Positions 1-6,176 of a stretch of DNA of 8,034 nucleotides are shown in pieces. Numbering within the stretch: position 1 is the stretch's first letter; each line of letters begins with the position of its first letter. Source of the DNA: Pseudomonadota bacterium (GTDB lineage Bacteria; Pseudomonadota; Alphaproteobacteria; Micropepsales; Micropepsaceae); the NCBI GenBank assembly GCA_025360685.1, contig JANYBR010000373.1, forward strand, positions 1 to 8,034, in the 5' to 3' direction. The position numbers and the translations under genes are program-made. A model generated the notes under the pieces. It searched no databases and was not told the origin of the DNA. It saw only the letters and a list, made by a program, of their open reading frames with translations.

Positions 1-249
1 CACAAGCGCCTTGCCGAACTCTTCCATCACGATCTGCGCGTCGACCGCATCACCGCCCAGCCCGCCATGGGCTTCCGGCAGGGGTGCCGCCAGAAGGCCA
101 AGTTCGGCGAATTGCTTCCAATGGATTGGATCGCGCCCCAGATCGCTGCGCGTGAACTTGCGCCACGAATCGAAAGGATACTTGTCCGCGAGATATTTGG
201 AGACGGAGTTGCGAAGGAGCGTCTGCTCCTCGGTATAGGAGAAATCCAT
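1..249 (-). CDS. Acyl-CoA dehydrogenase, N-terminal part (probable small subunit, PimD-like), cut by window edge
   Basis: The first 83 codons of a flavoprotein acyl-CoA dehydrogenase that oxidises an acyl-CoA thioester to the 2-enoyl-CoA. The protein starts MDFSYTEEQTLLRNSVSKYL, the usual opening helix of the family's N-terminal domain, and continues with a W-K-x-F-AELGLLAAPLPEAHGGLGG stretch (about residues 46-68), a hallmark of that domain. The ATG at 249 lies 11 bases after the stop of the upstream dehydrogenase gene, and a GGAAAA ribosome-binding site falls in that gap, so the two are very likely co-transcribed and translated together. The family needs about 380 residues, so FAD-binding and catalytic regions lie outside the window. 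By analogy with pimeloyl-CoA dehydrogenase this would be the small subunit; that assignment is inferred from pairing and order, and substrate is unknown. Confidence 0.88.
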   Translation of the reverse strand, partial: MDFSYTEEQTLLRNSVSKYLADKYPFDSWRKFTRSDLGRDPIHWKQFAELGLLAAPLPEAHGGLGGDAVDAQIVMEEFGKALV

Positions 250-260
250 GAGCGTTTTCC

Positions 261-1445
261 TTACAGGCCGAGAACGGCCTTCGCGATGATGTTGCGCTGA
301 ATCTCGTTCGATCCGCCGAAGATCGAAGTCTTGCGCATGTTGAAATAGTGGCCGGCCTGGCCGAGCGCGTAGTCCGGCCCGATGAATTCATTGCTGCCGA
401 GCGCGCGCTCGTTGGGATAGGCGAAGTACCCGATCGCTTCGACCGTCAACTCGGTGATACGCTGTTGAATCTCGGTGCCGCGGATCTTCAGAATCGAACT
501 CTCCGGACCTGCCATATGGCCCTTGGATTCCTCGGCCAGGGTGCGCAGTTCGGTGAACTCGAGCGCCGCAAGGTCGATCTCCAGATCGGCGACCTTGCGG
601 GCGAACTCGTCGTCCTCGATCAGGGGCGAACCGTCGATCAATTCGGCGCCGGCGATTTCCTTGAGCCGCACCACAGCGCGTTTGGAGCGCGCCACGCCGG
701 CGATGCCGGAACGTTCGTTGACCAGGAGGAACTTGGCATAGGTCCAGCCCTTGTTTTCCTCGCCGACGCGGTTTTCGACCGGCACCTTCACATTGTCGAA
801 GAAGACTTCGTTCACTTCGTGTGCCCCGTCCAGGACGATGATCGGCTTGACTGTGATGCCGGGTGTTTTCATGTCGATGAGCAGGAATGTGATGCCTTCC
901 TGCTGCTTGACGTCGCTGTTGGTGCGAACGAGACAGAATATCCAGTCGGCAAATTGCGCCAGGGTGGTCCAGGTCTTCTGGCCATTGACGATGTAGAAAT
1001 CGCCTTCACGCACGGCCTTCGTGCGCAATGACGCAAGATCGGAACCGGCGCCCGGCTCGGAATAGCCCTGGCACCACCAGTCCTCGCCGGAAAGAATGCG
1101 CGGCAGGAACTTCTTCTTCTGCGCGTCATTGCCATAGGTGAAGATCACCGGCGCGACCATGTTCAGACCGAACGGCAAGGTCGTCGGCATTTCGGCGTTC
1201 GAGATTTCCTCGTTGAAAATGTAGCGCTGGGTGACGTTCCAGCCCGTTCCGCCATACTCCTTCGGCCACAGTGGCGCGACCCAGCCCTTCTTGAAGAGAA
1301 GCTTGTGCCAGGCGAGGTAGTCATCCTTCGAGCGGTCCGCGGCTTCCGGCGCGCCGACATCGGGCAGCTTCGGCTTGGCATCGGCGATGAAGGCGCGCAC
1401 TTCCTTGCGGAATGACTCTTCTTCGGGCGAAAAGCTGAGGTCCAT
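261..1445 (-). CDS. Acyl-CoA dehydrogenase, large-subunit type (PimC-like)
   Basis: A complete 394-residue acyl-CoA dehydrogenase, normal length for the family, acting in the cytoplasm with FAD and electron-transfer flavoprotein. Visible landmarks are the N-terminal helical domain (about 1-120), the flavin-contacting GYSEPGAGSD motif (127-136), NGQKTWTT (154-161), the middle beta domain, and the C-terminal helical domain ending IFGGSNEIQRNIIAKAVLGL. In medium-chain enzymes the catalytic glutamate sits in an I-Y-E-G-T motif; here the equivalent is IFGGS (375-379), with glycine. A glutamate in V-N-E-R (E244) is where isovaleryl-CoA and long-chain dehydrogenases carry their base, so activity may be retained by that route (alignment by eye). 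The ending and the adjacent partner gene resemble PimC of pimeloyl-CoA dehydrogenase. A GGAG ribosome-binding site precedes the ATG at 1445. Dicarboxyl-, branched- or steroid side-chain CoAs are all possible substrates. Confidence 0.93.
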   Translation of the reverse strand: MDLSFSPEEESFRKEVRAFIADAKPKLPDVGAPEAADRSKDDYLAWHKLLFKKGWVAPLWPKEYGGTGWNVTQRYIFNEEISNAEMPTTLPFGLNMVAPVIFTYGNDAQKKKFLPRILSGEDWWCQGYSEPGAGSDLASLRTKAVREGDFYIVNGQKTWTTLAQFADWIFCLVRTNSDVKQQEGITFLLIDMKTPGITVKPIIVLDGAHEVNEVFFDNVKVPVENRVGEENKGWTYAKFLLVNERSGIAGVARSKRAVVRLKEIAGAELIDGSPLIEDDEFARKVADLEIDLAALEFTELRTLAEESKGHMAGPESSILKIRGTEIQQRITELTVEAIGYFAYPNERALGSNEFIGPDYALGQAGHYFNMRKTSIFGGSNEIQRNIIAKAVLGL

Positions 1446-1482
1446 GGCAATCTCCAGACGGCGTTCTTTATGGTGTCAGCGC

Positions 1483-1510
1483 ATGATAGCGACGCGCGGC
1501 CATGCTTCAA
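1483..1510 (-). promoter_or_regulatory. Possible promoter of the acyl-CoA dehydrogenase pair
   Basis: On the minus strand TTGAAG (1510-1505, four of six matches to the -35 consensus) is separated by 16 bases from TATCAT (1488-1483, five of six matches to the -10 consensus). It lies in the 111-base gap between the chorismate mutase stop and the dehydrogenase ATG, 38 bases before that ATG. This would allow the dehydrogenase pair to be expressed separately from the chorismate mutase gene. It is a sequence match only. Confidence 0.4.
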
Positions 1511-1556
1511 GGGAGCGCGCCTGCGGCTAGGCGAAAGAATTGACGCAGCGGCGCAT

Positions 1557-1850
1557 TCAGTTGTGATTTTGGCGGATCGCCTCATGATGGCGGATCACTT
1601 CTGTGACGATGAAGTTCAGGAATTTCTCCGCGAAGTCGGGGTCGAGCTTGGCGTTCCTAGCCAGCTGTCGCAGGCGCGCGATCTGCTGCGTTTCGCGTGC
1701 GGGATCGGCGGGCGGCAAGCCATGCGTCGCCTTGAACTGGCCCACCGCCTGCGTGCACTTGAACCGCTCAGCCAGCAGGTGAATGAGCGCGGCATCGATA
1801 TTGTCGATGCTTTCGCGCAGGCGCAGCAGTTCCGGCTCGACGGCAGTCAT
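1557..1850 (-). CDS. Chorismate mutase, monofunctional AroQ type
   Basis: A 97-residue all-helical chorismate mutase converting chorismate to prephenate on the way to phenylalanine and tyrosine. The first helix LLRLRESIDNIDAALIHLLA is characteristic, followed by ERFKCTQAVGQFK and LPPADPARE. By eye the active-site residues of E. coli chorismate mutase match R12, R29, K40, D49, R52 and E53; the position of E. coli Gln88 seems to be E90, as glutamate in some other mutases. There is no fused prephenate dehydratase or dehydrogenase domain and no signal peptide, so this is the cytoplasmic stand-alone form found in alphaproteobacteria. The frame is open upstream to a TTG at 1904, but ATG at 1850 has GAGGG seven bases before it and begins the protein where the family normally begins. 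It lies 111 bases upstream of the acyl-CoA dehydrogenase and divergent from the SDR gene. Confidence 0.92.
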   Translation of the reverse strand: MTAVEPELLRLRESIDNIDAALIHLLAERFKCTQAVGQFKATHGLPPADPARETQQIARLRQLARNAKLDPDFAEKFLNFIVTEVIRHHEAIRQNHN

Positions 1851-1857
1851 GGGCAGT

Positions 1858-1862
1858 CCCTC
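1858..1862 (-). promoter_or_regulatory. Ribosome-binding site deciding the chorismate mutase start
   Basis: GAGGG on the minus strand, seven bases before the ATG at 1850. It favours this start over the in-frame TTG at 1904, which would add 18 residues unlike the family. Confidence 0.6.
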
Positions 1863-1894
1863 TTCTCCAGCGACAGTCTTAGGCAAGGCCCGGT

Positions 1895-1923
1895 TTGACA
1901 GCAACTGCCGGACCAGAAAACAT
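1895..1923 (+). promoter_or_regulatory. Possible promoter of the SDR gene
   Basis: A perfect -35-type hexamer TTGACA (1895-1900) sits in the 99-base gap between the divergent chorismate mutase and SDR genes. Seventeen bases further on, the -10 position reads AAACAT (1918-1923), matching only three of six consensus positions. The location, 50 bases before the SDR start, is right for a promoter, but the weak second element leaves it tentative. Confidence 0.3.
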
Positions 1924-1939
1924 CGGCCTGCTCAAAATT

Positions 1940-1944
1940 GGAGG
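1940..1944 (+). promoter_or_regulatory. Ribosome-binding site deciding the SDR start
   Basis: GGAGG lies five bases before the ATG at 1950 and only two before the ATG at 1947; a TTG at 1938 would overlap it. The spacing favours 1950. Confidence 0.6.
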
Positions 1945-1949
1945 CCATG

Positions 1950-2720
1950 ATGAAAGACCTTTTCACGCTCAAGGGGCGCACGGCGCTCGTCACCGGCGGC
2001 TCGCGCGGCATCGGCAGGATGATCGCGGAAGGCTTCCTGCACCACGGCGCCAAGGTCTACATCTCGGCGCGCAAGGCCGGCCCTTGCGAAGAGACGGCCA
2101 AGGAGCTTTCCAAGCTCGGTCCCTGCATCGCCCTGCCCCTGGACGCTTCCGGCGCCGATGGCGCAAAGAAAATGGCGGCGCGCTATCTCGAGCATGAAAA
2201 GTCCCTCGACATCCTCGTCAACAATGCGGGCGCCGCCTGGGGCGCGCCGTTCGACGAGTTTCCCGAGAGCGGCTGGGACAAGGTCATGGACCTCAACCTC
2301 AAGACGCCATTCTTTCTCACTCAAGCGTTGCATGGCGCGCTGAAGGCGGCCGCCTCCAAGGAGAAGCTCGCCAAGGTCATCAACATCGCCTCGATCGATG
2401 GGATCGTTGTCAATCCGCAGGAGACTTACTCCTATCACGCGAGCAAGGCGGGCCTCATGCACCTGACCAAGCGCATGGCGATCCGTCTCATCCGCGACGA
2501 CATCGTGGTGACCGCGATCGCGCCCGGCGCATTCGCCTCCGACATGAACCGCGACGCGCGCGATCATGGCGACGCGCTGTCGAAGGTAATCCCCTCTCGC
2601 CGCATCGGCACGGCAGAGGACATGGCCGGCGCCGCGATCTACCTCGCCTCACGCGCCGGAGACTATGTCGTCGGCTCGACCATCATCGTCGACGGCGGCG
2701 TCAGCCACATGCGGGGGTAG
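1950..2720 (+). CDS. Short-chain dehydrogenase/reductase, RhlG / 3-ketoacyl reductase-like
   Basis: A 256-residue classical SDR that should reduce a carbonyl or oxidise an alcohol with NAD(P)(H) in the cytoplasm. The dinucleotide-binding motif TGGSRGIG is at residues 15-22, NNAG at 91-94, an active-site asparagine in DLNLK (N116), the catalytic serine in NIASIDG (S148) and YxxxK at Y162-K166 (YHASK), then APGAF and the C-terminal VDGG. The arginine after the glycine-rich motif (SRG) and SARKA after strand 2 suggest NADP(H) preference. The overall wording (FTLKGRTALVTGGSRGIG start, NNAGAAWGAPFDEFP, SGWDKVMDLN) closely resembles RhlG, an NADPH-dependent beta-ketoacyl reductase, but SDR substrates cannot be assigned from sequence. 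It is transcribed away from the chorismate mutase gene. Confidence 0.92.
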   Translation: MKDLFTLKGRTALVTGGSRGIGRMIAEGFLHHGAKVYISARKAGPCEETAKELSKLGPCIALPLDASGADGAKKMAARYLEHEKSLDILVNNAGAAWGAPFDEFPESGWDKVMDLNLKTPFFLTQALHGALKAAASKEKLAKVINIASIDGIVVNPQETYSYHASKAGLMHLTKRMAIRLIRDDIVVTAIAPGAFASDMNRDARDHGDALSKVIPSRRIGTAEDMAGAAIYLASRAGDYVVGSTIIVDGGVSHMRG

Positions 2721-3213
2721 CGGATCTTTAAAGTGTGACCCGCATTTCGGACGCGGTCCGAGCGTCGCTCATGACACCCATTTACAAAATAGCTCGTCAT
2801 CGCCCGCTTCATGCGGGCGACCCATAAAGACTGACTGAGAACTTCCTGAGCAAGTCATTATGGGTCACCCGGACGCTCCGCGCCGGGCGATGACGGTCGT
2901 GGAGGAGTGGTTTTTGCTCGCAATTGTCGGGATATAGCCGATTTGGTGATTTGACCGTCACGGTTCAAGGGGAGCCCGAAGTCTTACGAAAGAAATTTGA
3001 GAAAAATTTCGGTCGGGCGAAGTTATCCAACAGCCGAGACGATTGGACTCGCGCCGTTCCTCGGAAATTTCGATTCCGCTGTAGGATAAATTCGCCTACT
3101 CGTTACCCCGGCCAGGGCGGCGGGTGTTTCTGATAGGCTGCGGACGCTAATTGAGTTGGTGAAGCAGACTTCGCGGTGGGAGCGGTTATCGTGGCCGAGG
3201 CGCGGGCGAAGTG
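2721..3213. other. Long intergenic stretch with a repeat and lower-G+C spacer
   Basis: These 493 bases separate the SDR gene from the small secreted-protein frame and carry no gene I can support. Positions 2795-2895 are a palindromic repeat (own entry). Beyond it the base composition drops (48 G or C in positions 2901-3000, visibly below the flanking genes), with short AT-rich dyads: GAAATTT/AAATTTC at 2992-3010 and CGGAA/TTCCG at 3062-3078. A 69-codon open frame starting TTG at 2924 has no convincing ribosome-binding site or family resemblance. A small hairpin at 2747-2761 (TCGGAC/GTCCGA, three-base loop) follows the SDR stop but lacks a T run. Confidence 0.6.
2795..2895. repeat. Compound palindromic intergenic repeat (REP/MITE-like)
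   Basis: The element is bounded by a perfect 12-bp inverted pair, CGTCATCGCCCG (2795-2806) and CGGGCGATGACG (2884-2895). Inside, CGCCCGC/GCGGGCG (2801-2819, five-base loop) forms a local hairpin in the left half, CCCGG/CCGGG (2868-2887) forms one in the right half, and GACCCATAA (2819-2827) pairs perfectly with TTATGGGTC (2858-2866). The whole can therefore fold either as one long cruciform or as two hairpins. CGTCATCGCCCG-type palindromes are common dispersed intergenic repeats in alphaproteobacteria; that this one is multi-copy in its genome is expected but not visible here. There is no transposase frame within it. Confidence 0.8.
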
Positions 3214-3498
3214 ATGGCTTTCCGTTGTGTTACAGCCGTTTGGCTCGCTTTGACAATTGTCGCGCCGTCGCAGTCGCTCGCGCGCTCCGCTTCCTGCACC
3301 AAGGCAATGAACCTCTGGCGCACGGCGCTTGAAAGTTCATCTAGCGCTATTGAAACTATGCGCAATTGCGGAGTGCGCGATTCCGGCTGCTACTCAGAGC
3401 AACAAGCAGCGGTGGATCGTGCACTGGCAGACGTTGATCGGGCTGAACGGCATGCGGTGCGTATCTGCGGGAGCCGAGCACTCAGAAAGCCAAATTAG
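3214..3498 (+). CDS. Putative small secreted protein with four cysteines
   Basis: I do not recognise this 94-residue frame. It begins MAFRCVTAVWLALTIVAPSQ, a short basic start followed by a hydrophobic stretch (about residues 6-18), then SLARSASC, which resembles a signal peptidase I site around residues 23-27. The remaining mature part of roughly 68 residues has four cysteines (in SASC, RNCG, SGCY and RICG), enough for two disulfides in the periplasm, and a likely helical middle and end (AAVDRALADVDRAERHAV). GTG at 3211 is an alternative start one codon earlier. The ribosome-binding site is weak (GGGCGAAG). It stands alone between a low-G+C spacer and the convergent exporter gene, 40 bases from that gene's stop. 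It could be non-coding; signal-like start and cysteine spacing argue mildly for a real gene. Confidence 0.42.
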   Translation: MAFRCVTAVWLALTIVAPSQSLARSASCTKAMNLWRTALESSSSAIETMRNCGVRDSGCYSEQQAAVDRALADVDRAERHAVRICGSRALRKPN

Positions 3499-3538
3499 AA
3501 CACGACCAAAGGGAGCCTAACGGACTACGCCGTCTATT

Positions 3539-4165
3539 TCACGCCCTTCGGATTGCGGCCATGCCGATGCCGGCGCCTATAAGAAGAGATCCTGCCATCC
3601 GGTCGGTGATGCGCGCGAAACGCGGCTGTGACGCGAGATGCGACACGCGCCCCGCGAGCATGGCGTAAAACAGCTGCACGAGGAATTCGACGACGACCGA
3701 GGTCAGCGCCAGGATCGCTACCTGCGGAACGATCGCGGCGTGCGGATTGATGAATTGCGGCAACAGGGCGGTGAAGAACACCAAGGCCTTCGGGTTCGAC
3801 ATCTGCAGGATGAACCCGTTCAGCAACAACCGCGGACCGCTTACCGAAGCGGCTTCGCCGCGCCTGACGGAAAGCGTTTTCGACTTGCCGAGAAAGGCGC
3901 TGACGCCGAGCCAGACAAGATACGCCGCACCGATCCACTTGACGGCGAAGAACAGGTCGTAGGATGCCAGCAAAATTGCCCCGACACCGGTCGCCGACAG
4001 GATGAAGTAAGCCGTGTTGGCGGCGAGGATGCCGCTGATCGACCAGATTGTCTTCAGTGCGCCGCGGGTCAGCGCCTGGGACAACACCAGCAGCACGGCA
4101 GGTCCCGGCGTGAGACACAACGCCGTTTCGATCAGGAAAAATGCACTCCACACCTGCCAGGTCAT
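3539..4165 (-). CDS. LysE/RhtB family amino-acid or metabolite exporter
   Basis: A 208-residue inner-membrane protein of the LysE/RhtB translocator family, normal length. It carries the family's N-terminal CLTPGP motif (17-22) in the first membrane helix, NPKALVFFTALLPQFI (124-139) in the middle of the protein, and a glycine-rich last helix (GSLLIGAGIGMAAI). About six hydrophobic segments can be traced (near 5-27, 40-66, 70-92, 113-136, 145-171 and 188-205). Members export amino acids such as threonine, homoserine, lysine or leucine by proton exchange; the cargo here cannot be told. Its ATG is only seven bases after the stop of the upstream glycosidase gene, so the two are probably co-transcribed. 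No LysR-type regulator gene, common beside such exporters, is present in the window. Confidence 0.93.
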   Translation of the reverse strand: MTWQVWSAFFLIETALCLTPGPAVLLVLSQALTRGALKTIWSISGILAANTAYFILSATGVGAILLASYDLFFAVKWIGAAYLVWLGVSAFLGKSKTLSVRRGEAASVSGPRLLLNGFILQMSNPKALVFFTALLPQFINPHAAIVPQVAILALTSVVVEFLVQLFYAMLAGRVSHLASQPRFARITDRMAGSLLIGAGIGMAAIRRA

Positions 4166-4172
4166 GTCGGTC

Positions 4173-6119
4173 TCAAAGCTGCGTCACCGTGACGGTCTTG
4201 GGGCCGCGTGTCTTGGCGCGGAGTTGCAGGATCGTCTGGCCGATCCATTCGGCATCGCAATTGGGCGCGTCGACCTTGGCGCCGTTCGGAAAGTGGATCG
4301 TGGGCACGAAGATTTCCGTCGGCGCAGGAAGGTTCGGTTCGGCGTCGAATGTGAGGGTGAAAGTCGACGTTGTCGCGTCGAACTTCACCGCCTTCGGTTC
4401 GCCCTGCACGCGGCGCGCATAGGGGCGGCAGAAACCCTTCACGGCGCGCCCACCGGAATTGGGATCGTTCGGCCCCGTGCCTTGATCGCTCGAATATACG
4501 GAGAGATCCTCCTGATTCCAGTTGTCGCCCGTCGCCGCATCGTTGCGGTTGGCGGCGGTGTAGTTCCACTGCGTCGAAGAGATCAGCAGGCGGTCCATCG
4601 CCTCGTACATCAGGCGCAGCGCCAGTTCATGGCTGCGCCATGGCTTTGACGAACGATCGCCGCTCGCCCATGCCGCATAGGCTTCGCCCTCGTCGAGATC
4701 AAAGGGAATGCCGAATTCACCGATCAGGGTCGGCGCGCTGTCTTTGCTCAGTGTGTCGGCGATCCTGGCGATGTGCCCGAGTTGGGCAGTGTATTTGCCC
4801 GCTACCGCGTCCTGTGCCGCCGGATCGTCGGGATTGTCGCGCAGTTCCTTGGGACGAAACCGTTTCGAGCCGAGCGTCTGGATGTCGTACCAGTGGCTGG
4901 CATTCACCGTGCGCGGCGGCGCGCCGACGGCGAAGCCCTCCCCCGCGAAAGCGCGGAACGGGCTGACCTCGGCGAATACCATCCAGTCGTCGCGGACCGC
5001 GCGGATGGCATCGGCGACGCGATGGAAAAACGGATTCATGTAGTCGGCTTCTATAGCGAGTTTGCGCCCGCCGCGATGGCTGAAGAACTGCTCGTCGACA
5101 GGAGCCGAACGCTCCTTCGAGTTGTAGGCGCCGGCTTCTTCGAACGGACACTCGCGCGTCCAGATCGAAACGCCGTCCGGGTTCAGCGTTTCCTGTCGAA
5201 CCTCCTTCAGCGCATGCGTTGCGCGGTCCATCGCCAGGAACGGAACCTTGCGCGGCACGCCGCGCGCGGCGAGCAGCGCGTCCATCGGGCTGATGGCAAG
5301 GCCCGGACGCAGATCGGCCATGCCCGTCGAGTCGACATGCTCGCCGCGGGTGAGCTTCTGTCCGATCCACCCTTCACCAGGTTCGTTCAAGGTGTCGAAG
5401 CCGATCACGTGCGGCTGATCCTGCACGCGCTTCGCCACCGCATGCATCGCGCCAACATAGTGGTCCTGCAGATAGTCCTGAACGTTGCGGCCTTCGATCT
5501 CGAATTTCGGCGTCATGTCGCGGCCGGCGAAGAACAGGGTCCACATGATCGCATTGGCTGGCAGGCGATAGTTCGACGACCAGCTCATCTGGGGATAGCG
5601 GTCTTCCTGCCGCCCGCCCTTGGCATAGTCGTACTTGTGCTGCATCACATGGGCGGCGCCGGCGGCGTGGAATTTGGTGAAATCGAGACCCACCGCTTCG
5701 AACGTCCAGCCGGGCGCGCCATCGCCGCCCGACATGCGGCTCCACACGTCCTGGTGAAAATCCACGAAGACATAGAAACCGAACTTGCCGGCGCGGCGCG
5801 AGACTTCCGCGAAGTAGTCGAGATAGGCCTCGTCATACTGGCCCGGTCCCGCATGCTCGACCGCTTCCCACGTCGTCAGCAGGCGCAAACAGTTGAAGCC
5901 CCAATGCTTGAGCCGTGCGAGGTGCTCGTCCGCTTCGGCGAGCGGAAACGGCCGACCGATGAACGAGACGCTGCGGTGGTCGGAGAAATCGGAAGGGTGC
6001 TGCGTGCCGCCGTCCGGCCAGGGCACCTTGCAGTCGCCGCCGAGATTGACGCCACGCAGGATTACGCGCCGGCCGGACTCGTCGACGAACCAGCGGCCCT
6101 TCATGTCGAGTTTCTGCAT
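4173..6119 (-). CDS. Glycoside hydrolase family 5, subfamily 12-like beta-glucosidase (glucosylceramide / steryl glucoside type)
   Basis: A 648-residue retaining glycosidase with a GH5 barrel and a C-terminal beta-sandwich. The N-terminal RGVNLGG (22-28), the block VSFIGRPFPLAEADEH (51-66), TWEAVEHAGPGQYD (83-96), FHQDVWSRMSGGDGAPGWT (121-139) and FDTLNEP (241-247) strongly recall the EGCrP / steryl beta-glucosidase type, known best from fungi. The acid/base is E246 in NEP and the nucleophile E468 in LIGEFGIPFD; HWY (409-411) and QWNYT (517-521) line the usual sugar site. Residues from about 575 to 648 look like the endoglycoceramidase C-terminal domain. No signal peptide or membrane segment is seen, so it should act in the cytoplasm on a beta-glucosylated lipid taken up or made by the cell; the exact substrate is inference. 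The ATG at 6119 has a weak AGG site; a second ATG lies five codons in. It is divergent from the PhyH gene and leads into the exporter. Confidence 0.9.
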   Translation of the reverse strand: MQKLDMKGRWFVDESGRRVILRGVNLGGDCKVPWPDGGTQHPSDFSDHRSVSFIGRPFPLAEADEHLARLKHWGFNCLRLLTTWEAVEHAGPGQYDEAYLDYFAEVSRRAGKFGFYVFVDFHQDVWSRMSGGDGAPGWTFEAVGLDFTKFHAAGAAHVMQHKYDYAKGGRQEDRYPQMSWSSNYRLPANAIMWTLFFAGRDMTPKFEIEGRNVQDYLQDHYVGAMHAVAKRVQDQPHVIGFDTLNEPGEGWIGQKLTRGEHVDSTGMADLRPGLAISPMDALLAARGVPRKVPFLAMDRATHALKEVRQETLNPDGVSIWTRECPFEEAGAYNSKERSAPVDEQFFSHRGGRKLAIEADYMNPFFHRVADAIRAVRDDWMVFAEVSPFRAFAGEGFAVGAPPRTVNASHWYDIQTLGSKRFRPKELRDNPDDPAAQDAVAGKYTAQLGHIARIADTLSKDSAPTLIGEFGIPFDLDEGEAYAAWASGDRSSKPWRSHELALRLMYEAMDRLLISSTQWNYTAANRNDAATGDNWNQEDLSVYSSDQGTGPNDPNSGGRAVKGFCRPYARRVQGEPKAVKFDATTSTFTLTFDAEPNLPAPTEIFVPTIHFPNGAKVDAPNCDAEWIGQTILQLRAKTRGPKTVTVTQL

Positions 6120-6176
6120 GGACGCGACCTGCCAATATTTCTGTTATGCTGGCAAGCAGAACAAAAACGGTGGCCC
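6120..6176. promoter_or_regulatory. Short divergent control region between glycosidase and dioxygenase genes
   Basis: Only 57 bases separate the two opposed starts, so both promoters and any operator must share it or extend into the genes. It is locally AT-rich, in contrast with its surroundings. A small dyad TGCCA (6130-6134) / TGGCA (6150-6154), with a 15-base spacer, could be a regulator site. TATGCT (6145-6150) is a fair -10 match on the plus strand but no good -35 stands before it. I cannot place either promoter firmly. Confidence 0.35.

Noticed and set aside
348..1031. A 227-codon plus-strand open frame
   Set aside because: It is antisense to the acyl-CoA dehydrogenase and shows no protein-family features.
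1470..1898. A 142-codon plus-strand open frame
   Set aside because: It is antisense to the chorismate mutase, which has its active-site residues and a good ribosome-binding site.
1938..1949. TTG at 1938 or ATG at 1947 as the SDR start
   Set aside because: The TTG start would overlap the GGAGG site and the ATG at 1947 is only two bases from it; ATG at 1950 has a normal five-base spacing.
1932..2567. A 211-codon minus-strand open frame
   Set aside because: It is antisense to the SDR gene, whose motifs are complete; its translation is typical of a mirror frame.
2747..2761. Hairpin TCGGAC/GTCCGA after the SDR gene as a terminator
   Set aside because: The stem is six bases and no T run follows, so a Rho-independent terminator cannot be claimed.
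2924..3133. A 69-codon plus-strand frame in the spacer after the repeat
   Set aside because: It needs a TTG start, has no convincing ribosome-binding site, and its sequence resembles no family I know.
3519..3540. ACGG/CCGT mini-hairpin between the convergent small frame and exporter gene as a bidirectional terminator
   Set aside because: A four-base stem without a T run is expected by chance.
4773..6176. A 468-codon plus-strand open frame leading in frame into the PhyH gene, opposite the glycosidase
   Set aside because: It lies exactly antisense to a well-supported GH5 gene, its translation is rich in Arg, Ala, Glu and His with no family resemblance, and long mirror frames are common in G+C-rich genes. 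The PhyH protein starts naturally at 6177.
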